Source: Verrucomicrobiota bacterium
GTDB taxonomy: Bacteria; Verrucomicrobiota; Verrucomicrobiia; CAIQCK01
Direction of reading: 5' to 3'
Length of the DNA stretch: 36,147 nt
Assembly: GCA_016219905.1 (NCBI GenBank)
Contig: JACRKA010000040.1
Span: 1 to 36,147 of the forward strand
The notes below the pieces were generated by a model. That model had not been told where the DNA came from, did no database searches, and saw only the letters and a list, made by a program, of their open reading frames with translations. Of the stretch, positions 20,307 to 28,361 are shown piece by piece. Numbering within the stretch: the stretch's first letter is position 1; each line of letters starts with the position of its first letter. Position numbers and translations under genes: made by a program.

Positions 20307-21860
20307 ATGACTGAGACTTCCATCGGGTCGCAATCGCGGGGTTGGATCGGACTTGTCCTGCTGTCGTTCGCGACCCGGCTTTGTCTGGCTGGCTGGATCG
20401 AGGCCATGCCGGAGGAAGCCTACTACTGGAACTACGCGCAACGGCCCAGCCTGGGCTACTTCGACCACCCGCCCGCGGTGGCCTGGATGATCTGGTGCAC
20501 GACCCGGCTCGCGGGGCACAACGATTTCGCGTTGCGGCTCGGTCCGCTGTTGTGCGTGGCGATTGCCAGCTTCTTCGTTTACCGCCTCGCGCGCCGGCGA
20601 TGGCAGGACTCGAATGCAGGCTGGCGCGCTGTGGCGCTGTTGAATCTGCTGCCGATTTTCTCCGGCATGGGTTTCCTTGCCTTTCCCGACGCGCCGCTGA
20701 TGGCTGCGTGGTCGGCGGCGATCTATTTCGGTTATCGCGCCGTCGAAACGGGCCGGATCCGGTTCTGGTTGCTGTGGGGCGCGGCGGCGGGCTGGGCGTT
20801 GTTGTCGAAATACACCGGCGGCGCGCTGTTGCTGGCCGCCGGCGCGTTTCTGCTGCTGACCCCGGAAGGACGCGCCCAACTCAAGAAGCCGGGCATCTAC
20901 CTCGGTCTGCTCACAGCCTGGGTTGTCTTCTCGCCGGTGGTGTGGTGGAACTGGCAGCACCAGTGGATGTCGTTCCGGTTCCAGTTTGCCGGGCGTCATT
21001 CCCACGGAATCCATTTCAGCCTGCCGCTCTTGCTGGTGTTGGAATCGGCCGCGGTCACACCGGTGGCTTTTGTGGCGTTCGTGGTCCTGGCCGCCGTTGC
21101 GGTGCGCCGTCGGGAATGGCAGGACCGTTGGTTGGCGTGGCAGTTCTGGCCGATATTCCTGGGGTTCGCGGCTTACTCCTTCAAAGGCGAGACGCACATC
21201 AACTGGATCACCCCGGGATATCTGTCTGTGCTGGTGTTGGCTCAGGGCTGTCTCGTGCGCGGGCCGGGCCATGCGCCTTGGTCGTTGCGATGTCGGTGCG
21301 CGGCCTTCCGTTGGTCGGTCGCCCTGGGCGTGGTGGCTGGATACTGGCTGGGGTTCTTCCTCGCGGGCTTCCTGCCAAGGACCTCCGTGCCTCCCCCGCT
21401 GGCGCACAGACTGGCGCCCCAGTTCTTCTGGAAAGACATCGCCGAAGACGTTGACCATCTCCAGAACAAGCTGCTAAGTGCTTCGGGCGTGAAGACCTTC
21501 TCTCTGGCGGTGGACAAGTATTACTTGGCCAGCGAGATCGCTTACTACGATCCGGAGAAGGACGGGGCCCGCTCCACTTCGCGCAACCTGCTCGGAGAAA
21601 AGGCGCTCGCCTGGAATTTGTGGACCGTGCCGGAGGATCTTGACGGCCGCAATGCGGTCATCGTCGCGTTCGATCCGAAAAACCTGTCCGACGAGCAACT
21701 CCAGCCTTTTTTCAAGAGCCTCGGCCCCATCCAGGCGGTCGAAGCCAATGAGGGCGTGCCCGCGCGCCACGGTCTTCATTACAGGTTCGGCTACGGCTAT
21801 CAGCATCAGCACCGGGCTGAACAGCCGGCATCTCCTCCCTTGCGAAAGGACACGCCGTGA
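20307..21860 (+). CDS. GT39/PMT-type membrane glycosyltransferase (ArnT-like)
   Basis: A 517-residue polytopic protein with about ten membrane helices. The N-terminal part has the family hallmarks AMPEEAYYWNYAQRPSLGYFDHPPAVAWM, with the acidic pair and DHPP motif of the first periplasmic loop. It is followed by SGMGFLAFPDAPLMAAW. The C-terminal 130 residues form a soluble periplasmic domain (VDKYYLASEIAYYDPEKDG and so on). Such enzymes move a sugar from a polyprenyl phosphate to lipid A or to protein at the outer face of the inner membrane. Its stop overlaps the next gene (GTGA), placing it at the head of an efflux operon, which is an unusual partner. Confidence 0.85.
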   Translation: MTETSIGSQSRGWIGLVLLSFATRLCLAGWIEAMPEEAYYWNYAQRPSLGYFDHPPAVAWMIWCTTRLAGHNDFALRLGPLLCVAIASFFVYRLARRRWQDSNAGWRAVALLNLLPIFSGMGFLAFPDAPLMAAWSAAIYFGYRAVETGRIRFWLLWGAAAGWALLSKYTGGALLLAAGAFLLLTPEGRAQLKKPGIYLGLLTAWVVFSPVVWWNWQHQWMSFRFQFAGRHSHGIHFSLPLLLVLESAAVTPVAFVAFVVLAAVAVRRREWQDRWLAWQFWPIFLGFAAYSFKGETHINWITPGYLSVLVLAQGCLVRGPGHAPWSLRCRCAAFRWSVALGVVAGYWLGFFLAGFLPRTSVPPPLAHRLAPQFFWKDIAEDVDHLQNKLLSASGVKTFSLAVDKYYLASEIAYYDPEKDGARSTSRNLLGEKALAWNLWTVPEDLDGRNAVIVAFDPKNLSDEQLQPFFKSLGPIQAVEANEGVPARHGLHYRFGYGYQHQHRAEQPASPPLRKDTP

Positions 21861-23257
21861 ACCTGCGTCTTGCCTGTTCAATGATTGCCCTCTTGCTGGC
21901 CGGCTGCTCGCACTTTCACGACAAGCCGGTTTCCGCCGGGAAAACTGCTGCTGACTTCGAAGGACGTTCGTTGGACGACGCGGGACTGCGCCGGTTCGTC
22001 GAGACCAATCTGCATCAGCAGGTCACGGCGTGGAATCTGCCCGCGCTGACGCTGGCGGCGCTCTATTTTCATCCTGACATGGACGTGGCGCGGGCGCAGT
22101 GGGGTGTGGCGCGCGCGGGCAAGGTCAAGGCGGGCGAGCGGCCCAACCCGACGCTGAGCGTCGCGCCGGGTTACAACACCACCAGCGCGATGGCGTCGCC
22201 GTGGCTGATGGTTGCCAGCCTCGACGTGCCGATCGAGACGGCCGGCAAGCGCGGTTACCGCATCGCGCAGGCCACGCACTTGTCGGAAGCCGCGCGGCTC
22301 AATCTGGCCACGGTCGCGTGGCAGGTCCGCAGCCGCGTCCGGAGCCGGCTGTTGGAACTGTTTGCCGCCACGCGCACCGAGGAGACGCTGCGGCGGCAGG
22401 AGGCCGCCCAAGCCGAAGTGGTCAAGCTGCTGAAAGTCCAACTCGACGCGGGCGCCGTGTCGGCGTTCGAGGTCACGCAGGCGCAGATCGCTTTCCGCAA
22501 CGCGAGCCTGTCGTTGAACGAGATTCAGCGCCAGCGAGCCGAGGTCCGCGTCGCGCTGGCCGACGCCCTCGGCGTGCCGGTCCGCGCGCTCGACGGCGTG
22601 ACGATTTCGTTTGCGGGTCTGGATCGCCAACCCGGCGTGAATCTCGCGCTGGCCGAGGTTCGGCGTCAGGCATTGCTGGGCCGCGGCGACATCATGGGCG
22701 CGCTGAGCGACTACGCCGCCAGCCAGTCGGCGCTGCAACTGGAGATCGCCAAACAGTATCCCGACGTGCATCTCGGCCCCGGCTACGAATACGACCAGGG
22801 CGACAGCAAATGGTCGCTGGGCTTGTCGGTGCAATTGCCGGCGTTCAACCAGAACCAGGGCGGCATCGCAGAAGCCAGGGCGCGGCGCGAGGAAGCCGCC
22901 GCGAGGTTCACCGCCCTGCAGGCGCGGGTCGTTGCCGTGATTGACCGCGCGCTCGCCGGCTACGAAGCCGCGTTGCGCAAGGCCGCCACCGCCGACGCGC
23001 TGCTGGCTGACCAGCGCAAACAACGGCAGACCGCCCAGCGGTTGTTCGAGGCGGGCGAGACGGCGCGCCTCGCATTGGCCGCCGCCGAACTGGAGGTCTT
23101 CACCACCGAGTTGTCGCGGCTCGACGCGGTGGTGAAGGCGCAGCAGGCGCTCGGCGCGCTCGAAGACGCCGTGCAGCGCCCGCTGGATCCCCCTGCTGCC
23201 ACGGTGGTCGTCCCTGAGAAGAACCCACGCAGCGAAAACGCTCGCACCACAAAATGA
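21857..23257 (+). CDS. TolC-family outer-membrane efflux lipoprotein
   Basis: A 466-residue protein starting at GTG 21857. The signal MNLRLACSMIALLLAGC has lipobox LAGC (Cys17), as in OprM/CusC-type factors. Two outer-membrane-efflux repeats follow: long coiled helices with LYFHPDMDVARAQWGVARAG and TRTEETLRRQEAAQAEVVKLL in the first. The second has GRGDIMGALSDYAASQSALQLEIAKQYPDVHLGPGYEYDQGDSKW. A trimer would form the channel that joins the membrane-fusion protein and RND pump encoded next. Its stop overlaps the next start (ATGA). Confidence 0.9.
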   Translation: MNLRLACSMIALLLAGCSHFHDKPVSAGKTAADFEGRSLDDAGLRRFVETNLHQQVTAWNLPALTLAALYFHPDMDVARAQWGVARAGKVKAGERPNPTLSVAPGYNTTSAMASPWLMVASLDVPIETAGKRGYRIAQATHLSEAARLNLATVAWQVRSRVRSRLLELFAATRTEETLRRQEAAQAEVVKLLKVQLDAGAVSAFEVTQAQIAFRNASLSLNEIQRQRAEVRVALADALGVPVRALDGVTISFAGLDRQPGVNLALAEVRRQALLGRGDIMGALSDYAASQSALQLEIAKQYPDVHLGPGYEYDQGDSKWSLGLSVQLPAFNQNQGGIAEARARREEAAARFTALQARVVAVIDRALAGYEAALRKAATADALLADQRKQRQTAQRLFEAGETARLALAAAELEVFTTELSRLDAVVKAQQALGALEDAVQRPLDPPAATVVVPEKNPRSENARTTK

Positions 23258-24351
23258 AACGATTCGTCATTACCATCATCGTGTTGGCGGCAATAGGCTG
23301 CGGCGGCTGGGCCGCGTTGAAATGGTTCAAGCCCGCCGAACACGAGGGCGAGGAAGAGAAAGTCGCCACCGAGGTCGCCGTGCGCGTCGCGAAAGTGACG
23401 CGGGCGACGCTGCACCGCTACGTCGAGGGCTGGGGCACCGTCGAGCCGGAGCCGCCGCACGACGGCCACACCGCCGCCAGCGCGCGCGTGGCGTCGCCGG
23501 TCGCGGGCGTCGTCGTGCAGGCGTGTTGTGCCGAGGGCCAGCGCGTCGAGAAAGGCGCGACGATGTTTGAATTGGACGCGCGACTGGCCGATGTGCAGAT
23601 CGCGAAGGCCCGGCAGGCGCTGGAGTTCGCCCAGCGCAACTTCGAGCGGCAGAAGAAGCTGATGCAGGGCGAGGGCACGTCGGTGAAGGCGTTCCAGGAA
23701 ATCGAGCAACAGTTGCAGGCGGCGAGCAACGACCTGGCCAACGCGCAGACGCAGCGCGACCTGCTGCGCATCACCGCGCCGCTGGCCGGAACGGTCACGC
23801 GCGTTGGCGTCAATCCCGGCGAAGCGGTCGAGTTGCTCACGGTGATGGCGGAGATGATTGACCTCGACCGGTTGGTGGTCTCCGCGAACATCCCCAGCGC
23901 GGAACTTCCGTATTTGAAACTCGGCCAGCCGATGGAGTTGCGCGTTGAGCAGCCCGGCGCGGAAGCTGATGGCAAGCCCGTCTGCGCCGCCACGCTCTGT
24001 TTCATCGCGCCGCAGGTGGACCCGAAGACCGGCAGCGTGTTGGTGCGCGGGACGATCCCCGCCCGCGATGGTTTGCGGCCGGGCCAGTTCGTGCGCGTCC
24101 GTATCGCGAGCGAGGAGCGGCGCGACCGGCTCGCCGTGCCGCGCGAAAGCGTCGTGACCGCTGAGGACGGCCACACAGTCGTTGCCGTTGTGGAAGGCGA
24201 CAAGGCCGTGCAGAAGCCGGTGAAAGTTGGTTTGCGCGACGGCGGGCTGGTTGAAGTGGAGGGCGAGGGATTGAAGGAAGGCGACGCGGTAGTCAGTGAA
24301 GGCGCCTACGCCCTGCCGAAGGAAACGAGAGTTCGGCTGATCGGCCAGTGA
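23254..24351 (+). CDS. RND efflux membrane-fusion (periplasmic adaptor) protein
   Basis: A 365-residue adaptor with an N-terminal membrane anchor (FVITIIVLAAIGCGGWAALKWF). The biotinyl-lipoyl domain includes ASPVAGVVVQACCAEGQRVEKGATMFELD and LLRITAPLAGTVTRVGVNPGEAV, flanking a helical hairpin (DVQIAKARQALEFAQRNFERQK). Beta-barrel and membrane-proximal domains follow (GSVLVRGTIPARDGLRPGQFVRV). The protein bridges the pump and the TolC-type channel. The start overlaps the TolC-like gene by ATGA. It lies 19 bases before the RND gene. Confidence 0.9.
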   Translation: MKRFVITIIVLAAIGCGGWAALKWFKPAEHEGEEEKVATEVAVRVAKVTRATLHRYVEGWGTVEPEPPHDGHTAASARVASPVAGVVVQACCAEGQRVEKGATMFELDARLADVQIAKARQALEFAQRNFERQKKLMQGEGTSVKAFQEIEQQLQAASNDLANAQTQRDLLRITAPLAGTVTRVGVNPGEAVELLTVMAEMIDLDRLVVSANIPSAELPYLKLGQPMELRVEQPGAEADGKPVCAATLCFIAPQVDPKTGSVLVRGTIPARDGLRPGQFVRVRIASEERRDRLAVPRESVVTAEDGHTVVAVVEGDKAVQKPVKVGLRDGGLVEVEGEGLKEGDAVVSEGAYALPKETRVRLIGQ

Positions 24352-24370
24352 CCGCGCAACACTGACACTC

Positions 24371-27300
24371 ATGAAAGCTGAAACGATGGGAAAAGAGTTC
24401 TCGCTGCTGGGCCGGTTTGCCACGCGCCACTCACTGGCCATCACGTTCATCGCGCTGGCGCTTTGCCTCGCCGGCATCTACGCGGCGCTCAACATGCCGT
24501 CGTCCGTGTTTCCGCAGACGAACTTCCCGCGCGTCGTCATCCTTGTGGACAACGGCGTCATGCCCGGCGACGAGATGATGGCCACCATCACACGCCCCAT
24601 CGAGGAGGCGATGAAGGACATTCCCGGCTCCGTCACGATCCGCTCGGCGACCGGCCGCGGCTCGGCGGAGATCAACGTGTTCTTCAACTGGCACGTGGAC
24701 ATGATCCAGTCGGAGCTTTACGTGCTGGGCCGGCTCTCGCAAATCCGCTCGACGCTGCCCGCCACGGCCAGCACGACCGTCTGGCGGCTGACGTTCTCAG
24801 CCTTCCCCATCGTCGGCGTCAGCCTCACCAGCCCGACGCGCAACATCACCGAGCTGTGGGAAACCGCGCGTTACAACCTCAAGCCGCGTTTCCTGCGCAT
24901 CCCCGGCATCGCGCGCGTGGACCTCGTCGGCGGACGCACGCCGGAATACCACGTCGTCGTGGACCCGCTGCGCCTGCAAGCCGCCGGCCTCGGCCTCGCG
25001 CAGGTCACCGACGCGCTGGTGAAAAACAACTTCATCGCGCCCGCCGGCATGCACGAGGAGAACTACCAACTTTACCTCACCACCGTGGACGGCCGCGTCC
25101 GCTCGCCCGCCGACATCGAGAACCTCTCCGTGACCGTCACCGGCGGCCACCCGATCCGCATCCGCGATTTCGCGCGTGTCGAGCGCGGGCCGGAGCCGGT
25201 GTTCAACGTCGTCACCGCCGAGGGCGTCAACGCCGTGCTGCTGAACATCCGCAGCCAGCCCGACGGCAGCACGCTCGACATCGCCGACGCGCTCCAGAAG
25301 GAAATCCGCCTGCTTCGCCACGAGCTGCCGCCCGACATGAAGCTCGCGTTTTTCTACGACCAGTCGCTGCTGGTGCGCGCGTCGGTCCAGAGCGTGTGGG
25401 AGTGCATCGTGTTCGGCCTCGTCCTCTCGGTGCTGATCATCTATTTCTTCCTGAAAAACTGGGGTTCAACACTCGTGGCGACGCTGGTGATCCCGGTGAC
25501 GGTGCTGGTGACTCTCGTCGCGATGTGGCTGCTCGGCATGAGCTTCAACCTGATGACCTTGGGCGGCATCGCGGCGGCCATCGGGCTGGTCATTGACGAC
25601 GCCATCGTCGTGGTCGAGGCCATCCACGCCAAAATCGCTCTGGGCCGGCCGCGCCTGACGGCGGTGCAGGAAGCCATCGGCGAAATCTTCCTGCCGCTCG
25701 TCGGCTCGACGCTGACGCCCGTCGTCGTGTTCCTGCCGCTGGCGTTTCTGACGGGCATCGCCGGCGTGTTCTTCCGCGCGCTGGCGGTAACGATGGTCGT
25801 GTCGCTGCTCACATCGCTCGTCCTGGCCATCACGCTCACGCCCTCGCTGGCGGCGTGGTTCATGCGCGACCGCGAACACCTCGAACACGGCCACGTGCCG
25901 CATGACCTCGAGGGCGGTCTTCTGCTCACGCACGTCATCCGGCTCTACGAAGTCGCTGTGCGCGCCGCGTTGCGGCACCGCTGGCTGACGGTGCTGGCCT
26001 GCGGCGCGGTGGCGCTTGGCGGCGCCGGCATCTATCACCGGCTTGAAAGCGACTTCCTGCCGGCGATGGACGAGGGCGGCTTCGTCATTGATTATCTCGC
26101 GCCGCCCGGCACAAGCCTCACGGAAACCTCGCGCCAGCTCAAGCAGGCCGAGCAGATCATCCGCGGCACCCCCGACGTGGAAAGCTACTCGCGCCGCACC
26201 GGCGCGCGGCTGGCGCTGGCGATCGCCGAGCCGCACACCGGCGATTTTCTGGTGAAACTCAAACCCGGCCGCCAGCGCGCGACCGAGGAAGTCATCTCCG
26301 AACTGCGCCACAAGTTTCTCGCCACGATCCCTGCCATGCAGTGGGAGTTCCCCGGCATCCTCAGCGACCTGATCGGCGACCTGACGTGGTCGCCCAAGCC
26401 GATTGAGATCAAACTCTTCTCCACCGACCTCGCGTGGCTGAAAAAGAAGGCGCCGGAAATCGAAGCGACTATCAAGAAGGTGCACGGCGTCGTGGACACC
26501 TTCGACGGCCTGATGCAGACCGGCAACTCGCTCAGCCTGCGTGTGCGCTACGCCGAGGCGCAACGCTTCGGTCTCAATGCCGACGACATCTCCGCCGCCG
26601 TCAACACCGCGCTGCTCGGCCAGACCGCCTCCTCCGTGCTCGAGGGCGACCGCGTCGTCGCCATCCGTGTGCTGGTGGACAAGGCCAATCTCGCGACGCT
26701 GGCCGACATCCGCGAACTGCCGCTGCGCACGCCGACGGGCGCGGTGGTGAAACTCTCGCAGGTCGCCGACGTGACCGAGGAACCGGGCCAGCTCGAACTG
26801 CGCCGCGAAGACCTGCGGCAGTGCGTCGCCGTCACCGCCCGGCTCGAAGGCCGCGACCTCGGCAGCGCGATGGAGGAAATCCAAAACACACTCAGCCAGG
26901 ACAAAACCATCCCGCCCGGCACCATCGAGTTTGGCGGCCTCTACCAGCAGCAACAGGAATCGTTCCGCAACCTGCTGCTCGTGCTGCTCATGGCGATCTT
27001 CCTCGTCTTCACCGTGCTGCTGATCGAGTTCCGCTCTTTCTACGAACCGCTGGCCATCGTCTTTGGCGCGGTGCTGGCGCTGTTCGGCACGGTAGCGGCG
27101 CTGTGGCTCACCGGCACGTCCCTGAACATCGTCAGCTTCCTCGGCGCGATCATCGGCGTCGGCATTGTCGCCAAGAACGGCATCCTGATGCTCGACTTCG
27201 TCGAGCACCTCCGCGCCAGCGGCCTCTCGCTGGAGGATGCGCTCGTCCGCTCCGGTCATCGCCGTCTGCGGCCCGTGCTGATGACCTCGCTCGCCGCCGC

Positions 27301-27478
27301 GCTCGGCATGTTGCCGCTGGCCCACGGCATCGGCAGCGGCGCCGACATGCTGCGCCCGCTGGCCATCGGCGTCATCGGCGCGCTTTGCATCTCCGTGTTG
27401 CTCTCTCTGGTGGCGACACCGGCGGTTTATTTCTTGATGAAACGGCTGACGGAGCGTAGGAGCCAGAGCGATGGTTAG
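24371..27478 (+). CDS. RND-family efflux pump inner-membrane subunit
   Basis: A 1035-residue proton-driven exporter of the AcrB/CzcA superfamily. It has 12 membrane helices in two sets, with large periplasmic loops after helices 1 and 7. Visible landmarks are NMPSSVFPQTNFPRVVILV after helix 1, then GGIAAAIGLVIDDAIVVVEAIHAK in helix 4, the signature of the proton-relay region with adjacent Asp residues. EQIIRGTPDVESYSRRTGARL lies in the second half, and FLGAIIGVGIVAKNGILMLDFVEHL in helix 10. The first ATG is at 24371; a second in-frame ATG at 24386 (MGKEFSLL) is also possible and neither has a clear ribosome site. Substrates (metals, drugs, lipids) cannot be read here. The stop lies inside the next gene. 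Confidence 0.92.
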   Translation: MKAETMGKEFSLLGRFATRHSLAITFIALALCLAGIYAALNMPSSVFPQTNFPRVVILVDNGVMPGDEMMATITRPIEEAMKDIPGSVTIRSATGRGSAEINVFFNWHVDMIQSELYVLGRLSQIRSTLPATASTTVWRLTFSAFPIVGVSLTSPTRNITELWETARYNLKPRFLRIPGIARVDLVGGRTPEYHVVVDPLRLQAAGLGLAQVTDALVKNNFIAPAGMHEENYQLYLTTVDGRVRSPADIENLSVTVTGGHPIRIRDFARVERGPEPVFNVVTAEGVNAVLLNIRSQPDGSTLDIADALQKEIRLLRHELPPDMKLAFFYDQSLLVRASVQSVWECIVFGLVLSVLIIYFFLKNWGSTLVATLVIPVTVLVTLVAMWLLGMSFNLMTLGGIAAAIGLVIDDAIVVVEAIHAKIALGRPRLTAVQEAIGEIFLPLVGSTLTPVVVFLPLAFLTGIAGVFFRALAVTMVVSLLTSLVLAITLTPSLAAWFMRDREHLEHGHVPHDLEGGLLLTHVIRLYEVAVRAALRHRWLTVLACGAVALGGAGIYHRLESDFLPAMDEGGFVIDYLAPPGTSLTETSRQLKQAEQIIRGTPDVESYSRRTGARLALAIAEPHTGDFLVKLKPGRQRATEEVISELRHKFLATIPAMQWEFPGILSDLIGDLTWSPKPIEIKLFSTDLAWLKKKAPEIEATIKKVHGVVDTFDGLMQTGNSLSLRVRYAEAQRFGLNADDISAAVNTALLGQTASSVLEGDRVVAIRVLVDKANLATLADIRELPLRTPTGAVVKLSQVADVTEEPGQLELRREDLRQCVAVTARLEGRDLGSAMEEIQNTLSQDKTIPPGTIEFGGLYQQQQESFRNLLLVLLMAIFLVFTVLLIEFRSFYEPLAIVFGAVLALFGTVAALWLTGTSLNIVSFLGAIIGVGIVAKNGILMLDFVEHLRASGLSLEDALVRSGHRRLRPVLMTSLAAALGMLPLAHGIGSGADMLRPLAIGVIGALCISVLLSLVATPAVYFLMKRLTERRSQSDG

Positions 27479-27893
27479 ACTTTTCTTGCTCGCGCTCGGT
27501 GGCGCCATCGGCACGCTGGCGCGCTACGGGCTGAACGGCTTGGTGTCGCATTACCAGGGCAAACACGTCGAGTGGACTGCGGCATTCCCGCTTGGCACGG
27601 TGCTGGTCAACGTCAGCGGTTGTTTCGTGATTGGCTTCCTCGCCACGGTGTCAGGGCCGGCGATGGGGCGCGCGTGGCTGAAGCCGGAGTGGCGCGATTT
27701 CTGGCTGATCGGTTTCTGCGGCGGCTACACGACGTTCTCCAGCTACGGCCTGCAGACGCTCAACCTCGCGCGCGACGCCGAGTGGCTGTGGGTTGCGGCC
27801 AACATCATCGGCTCCAATGTCCTCTGCCTGCTGGCGGTCTATCTCGGCCGCGTCTGCGCGCTGTGGTTGCAGGCGAAACTTCACGGAGGTTGA
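27471..27893 (+). CDS. fluC: Fluoride-specific ion channel FluC
   Basis: A 140-residue protein with four membrane helices that works as an antiparallel dual-topology dimer to expel fluoride from the cytoplasm. The motifs are GGAIGTLARYG near the N-terminus, GTVLVNVSGCFVIGF (conserved Asn) and GFCGGYTTFSSYG, the phenylalanine and serine-threonine track. It overlaps the RND pump gene by eight bases. It is followed by a DUF190 gene, a common partner of fluC (crcB). No fluoride riboswitch is visible upstream. Confidence 0.93.
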   Translation: MVRLFLLALGGAIGTLARYGLNGLVSHYQGKHVEWTAAFPLGTVLVNVSGCFVIGFLATVSGPAMGRAWLKPEWRDFWLIGFCGGYTTFSSYGLQTLNLARDAEWLWVAANIIGSNVLCLLAVYLGRVCALWLQAKLHGG

Positions 27894-27895
27894 CT

Positions 27896-28240
27896 ATGAA
27901 ACTCGAAGGCGAAGGCACTTTGTTGCGGATCTTCATCGGCGAACTCGACAAGTGGCATCACCAGCCGCTTTACGAGGCGATCGTGCTCAAGGCCCGCGAG
28001 CGCGGGCTGGCCGGCGCGACGGTGTTGCGCGGGCCGATGGGCTTCGGCGCCCACTCGCGGCTGCACACGGCGAAAATCCTGCGCCTCAGCGAAGACCTGC
28101 CGGTCATCATCGAGATCGTGGACAAGGAAGAGAAGATCAACGCTTTCCTGCCGGAACTGGATCAGATGGTCGGCGACGGCCTAGTGACGCTGGAGAAAGT
28201 CCGCGTCATCGCTTACCGCGCCAAGCCACCCACCGCCTAG
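27896..28240 (+). CDS. DUF190-domain protein, FluC partner
   Basis: A 114-residue cytoplasmic protein of the DUF190 family: LRIFIGELDKWHHQPLYEAIVLKARE, then GLAGATVLRGPMGFGAHSRLHTAKILRLSEDLPVIIEIVDKEEKI and a C-terminal TLEKVRVIAYRAKPP. DUF190 proteins have a PII-like ferredoxin fold and often sit next to fluC/crcB, where they are thought to modulate fluoride handling. Its ribosome site GGAGGT lies five bases upstream, and it follows FluC by two bases. A truncated copy lies 3.3 kb downstream at 31586-31749. Confidence 0.88.
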   Translation: MKLEGEGTLLRIFIGELDKWHHQPLYEAIVLKARERGLAGATVLRGPMGFGAHSRLHTAKILRLSEDLPVIIEIVDKEEKINAFLPELDQMVGDGLVTLEKVRVIAYRAKPPTA

Positions 28241-28361
28241 TTCGAGCACGCGAGTGGCCTCGGCGGAGTCGGAATCTGTTCGCCCCCAAGACGCGACCGT
28301 GCGCGCCGCGAACTTCGCGACGCGCTCGGCCCACGTCAGGAACTCTTGCGGTCGGTCCCTT

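Noticed and set aside
24352-27470. Fluoride riboswitch for fluC
   Set aside because: fluC lies inside an operon with overlapping genes, and I could not find the riboswitch core here or before 20307.
25466-27514. A 682-codon minus-strand frame
   Set aside because: It is the complement of the RND pump, with His/Arg/Gln-rich low-complexity translation.
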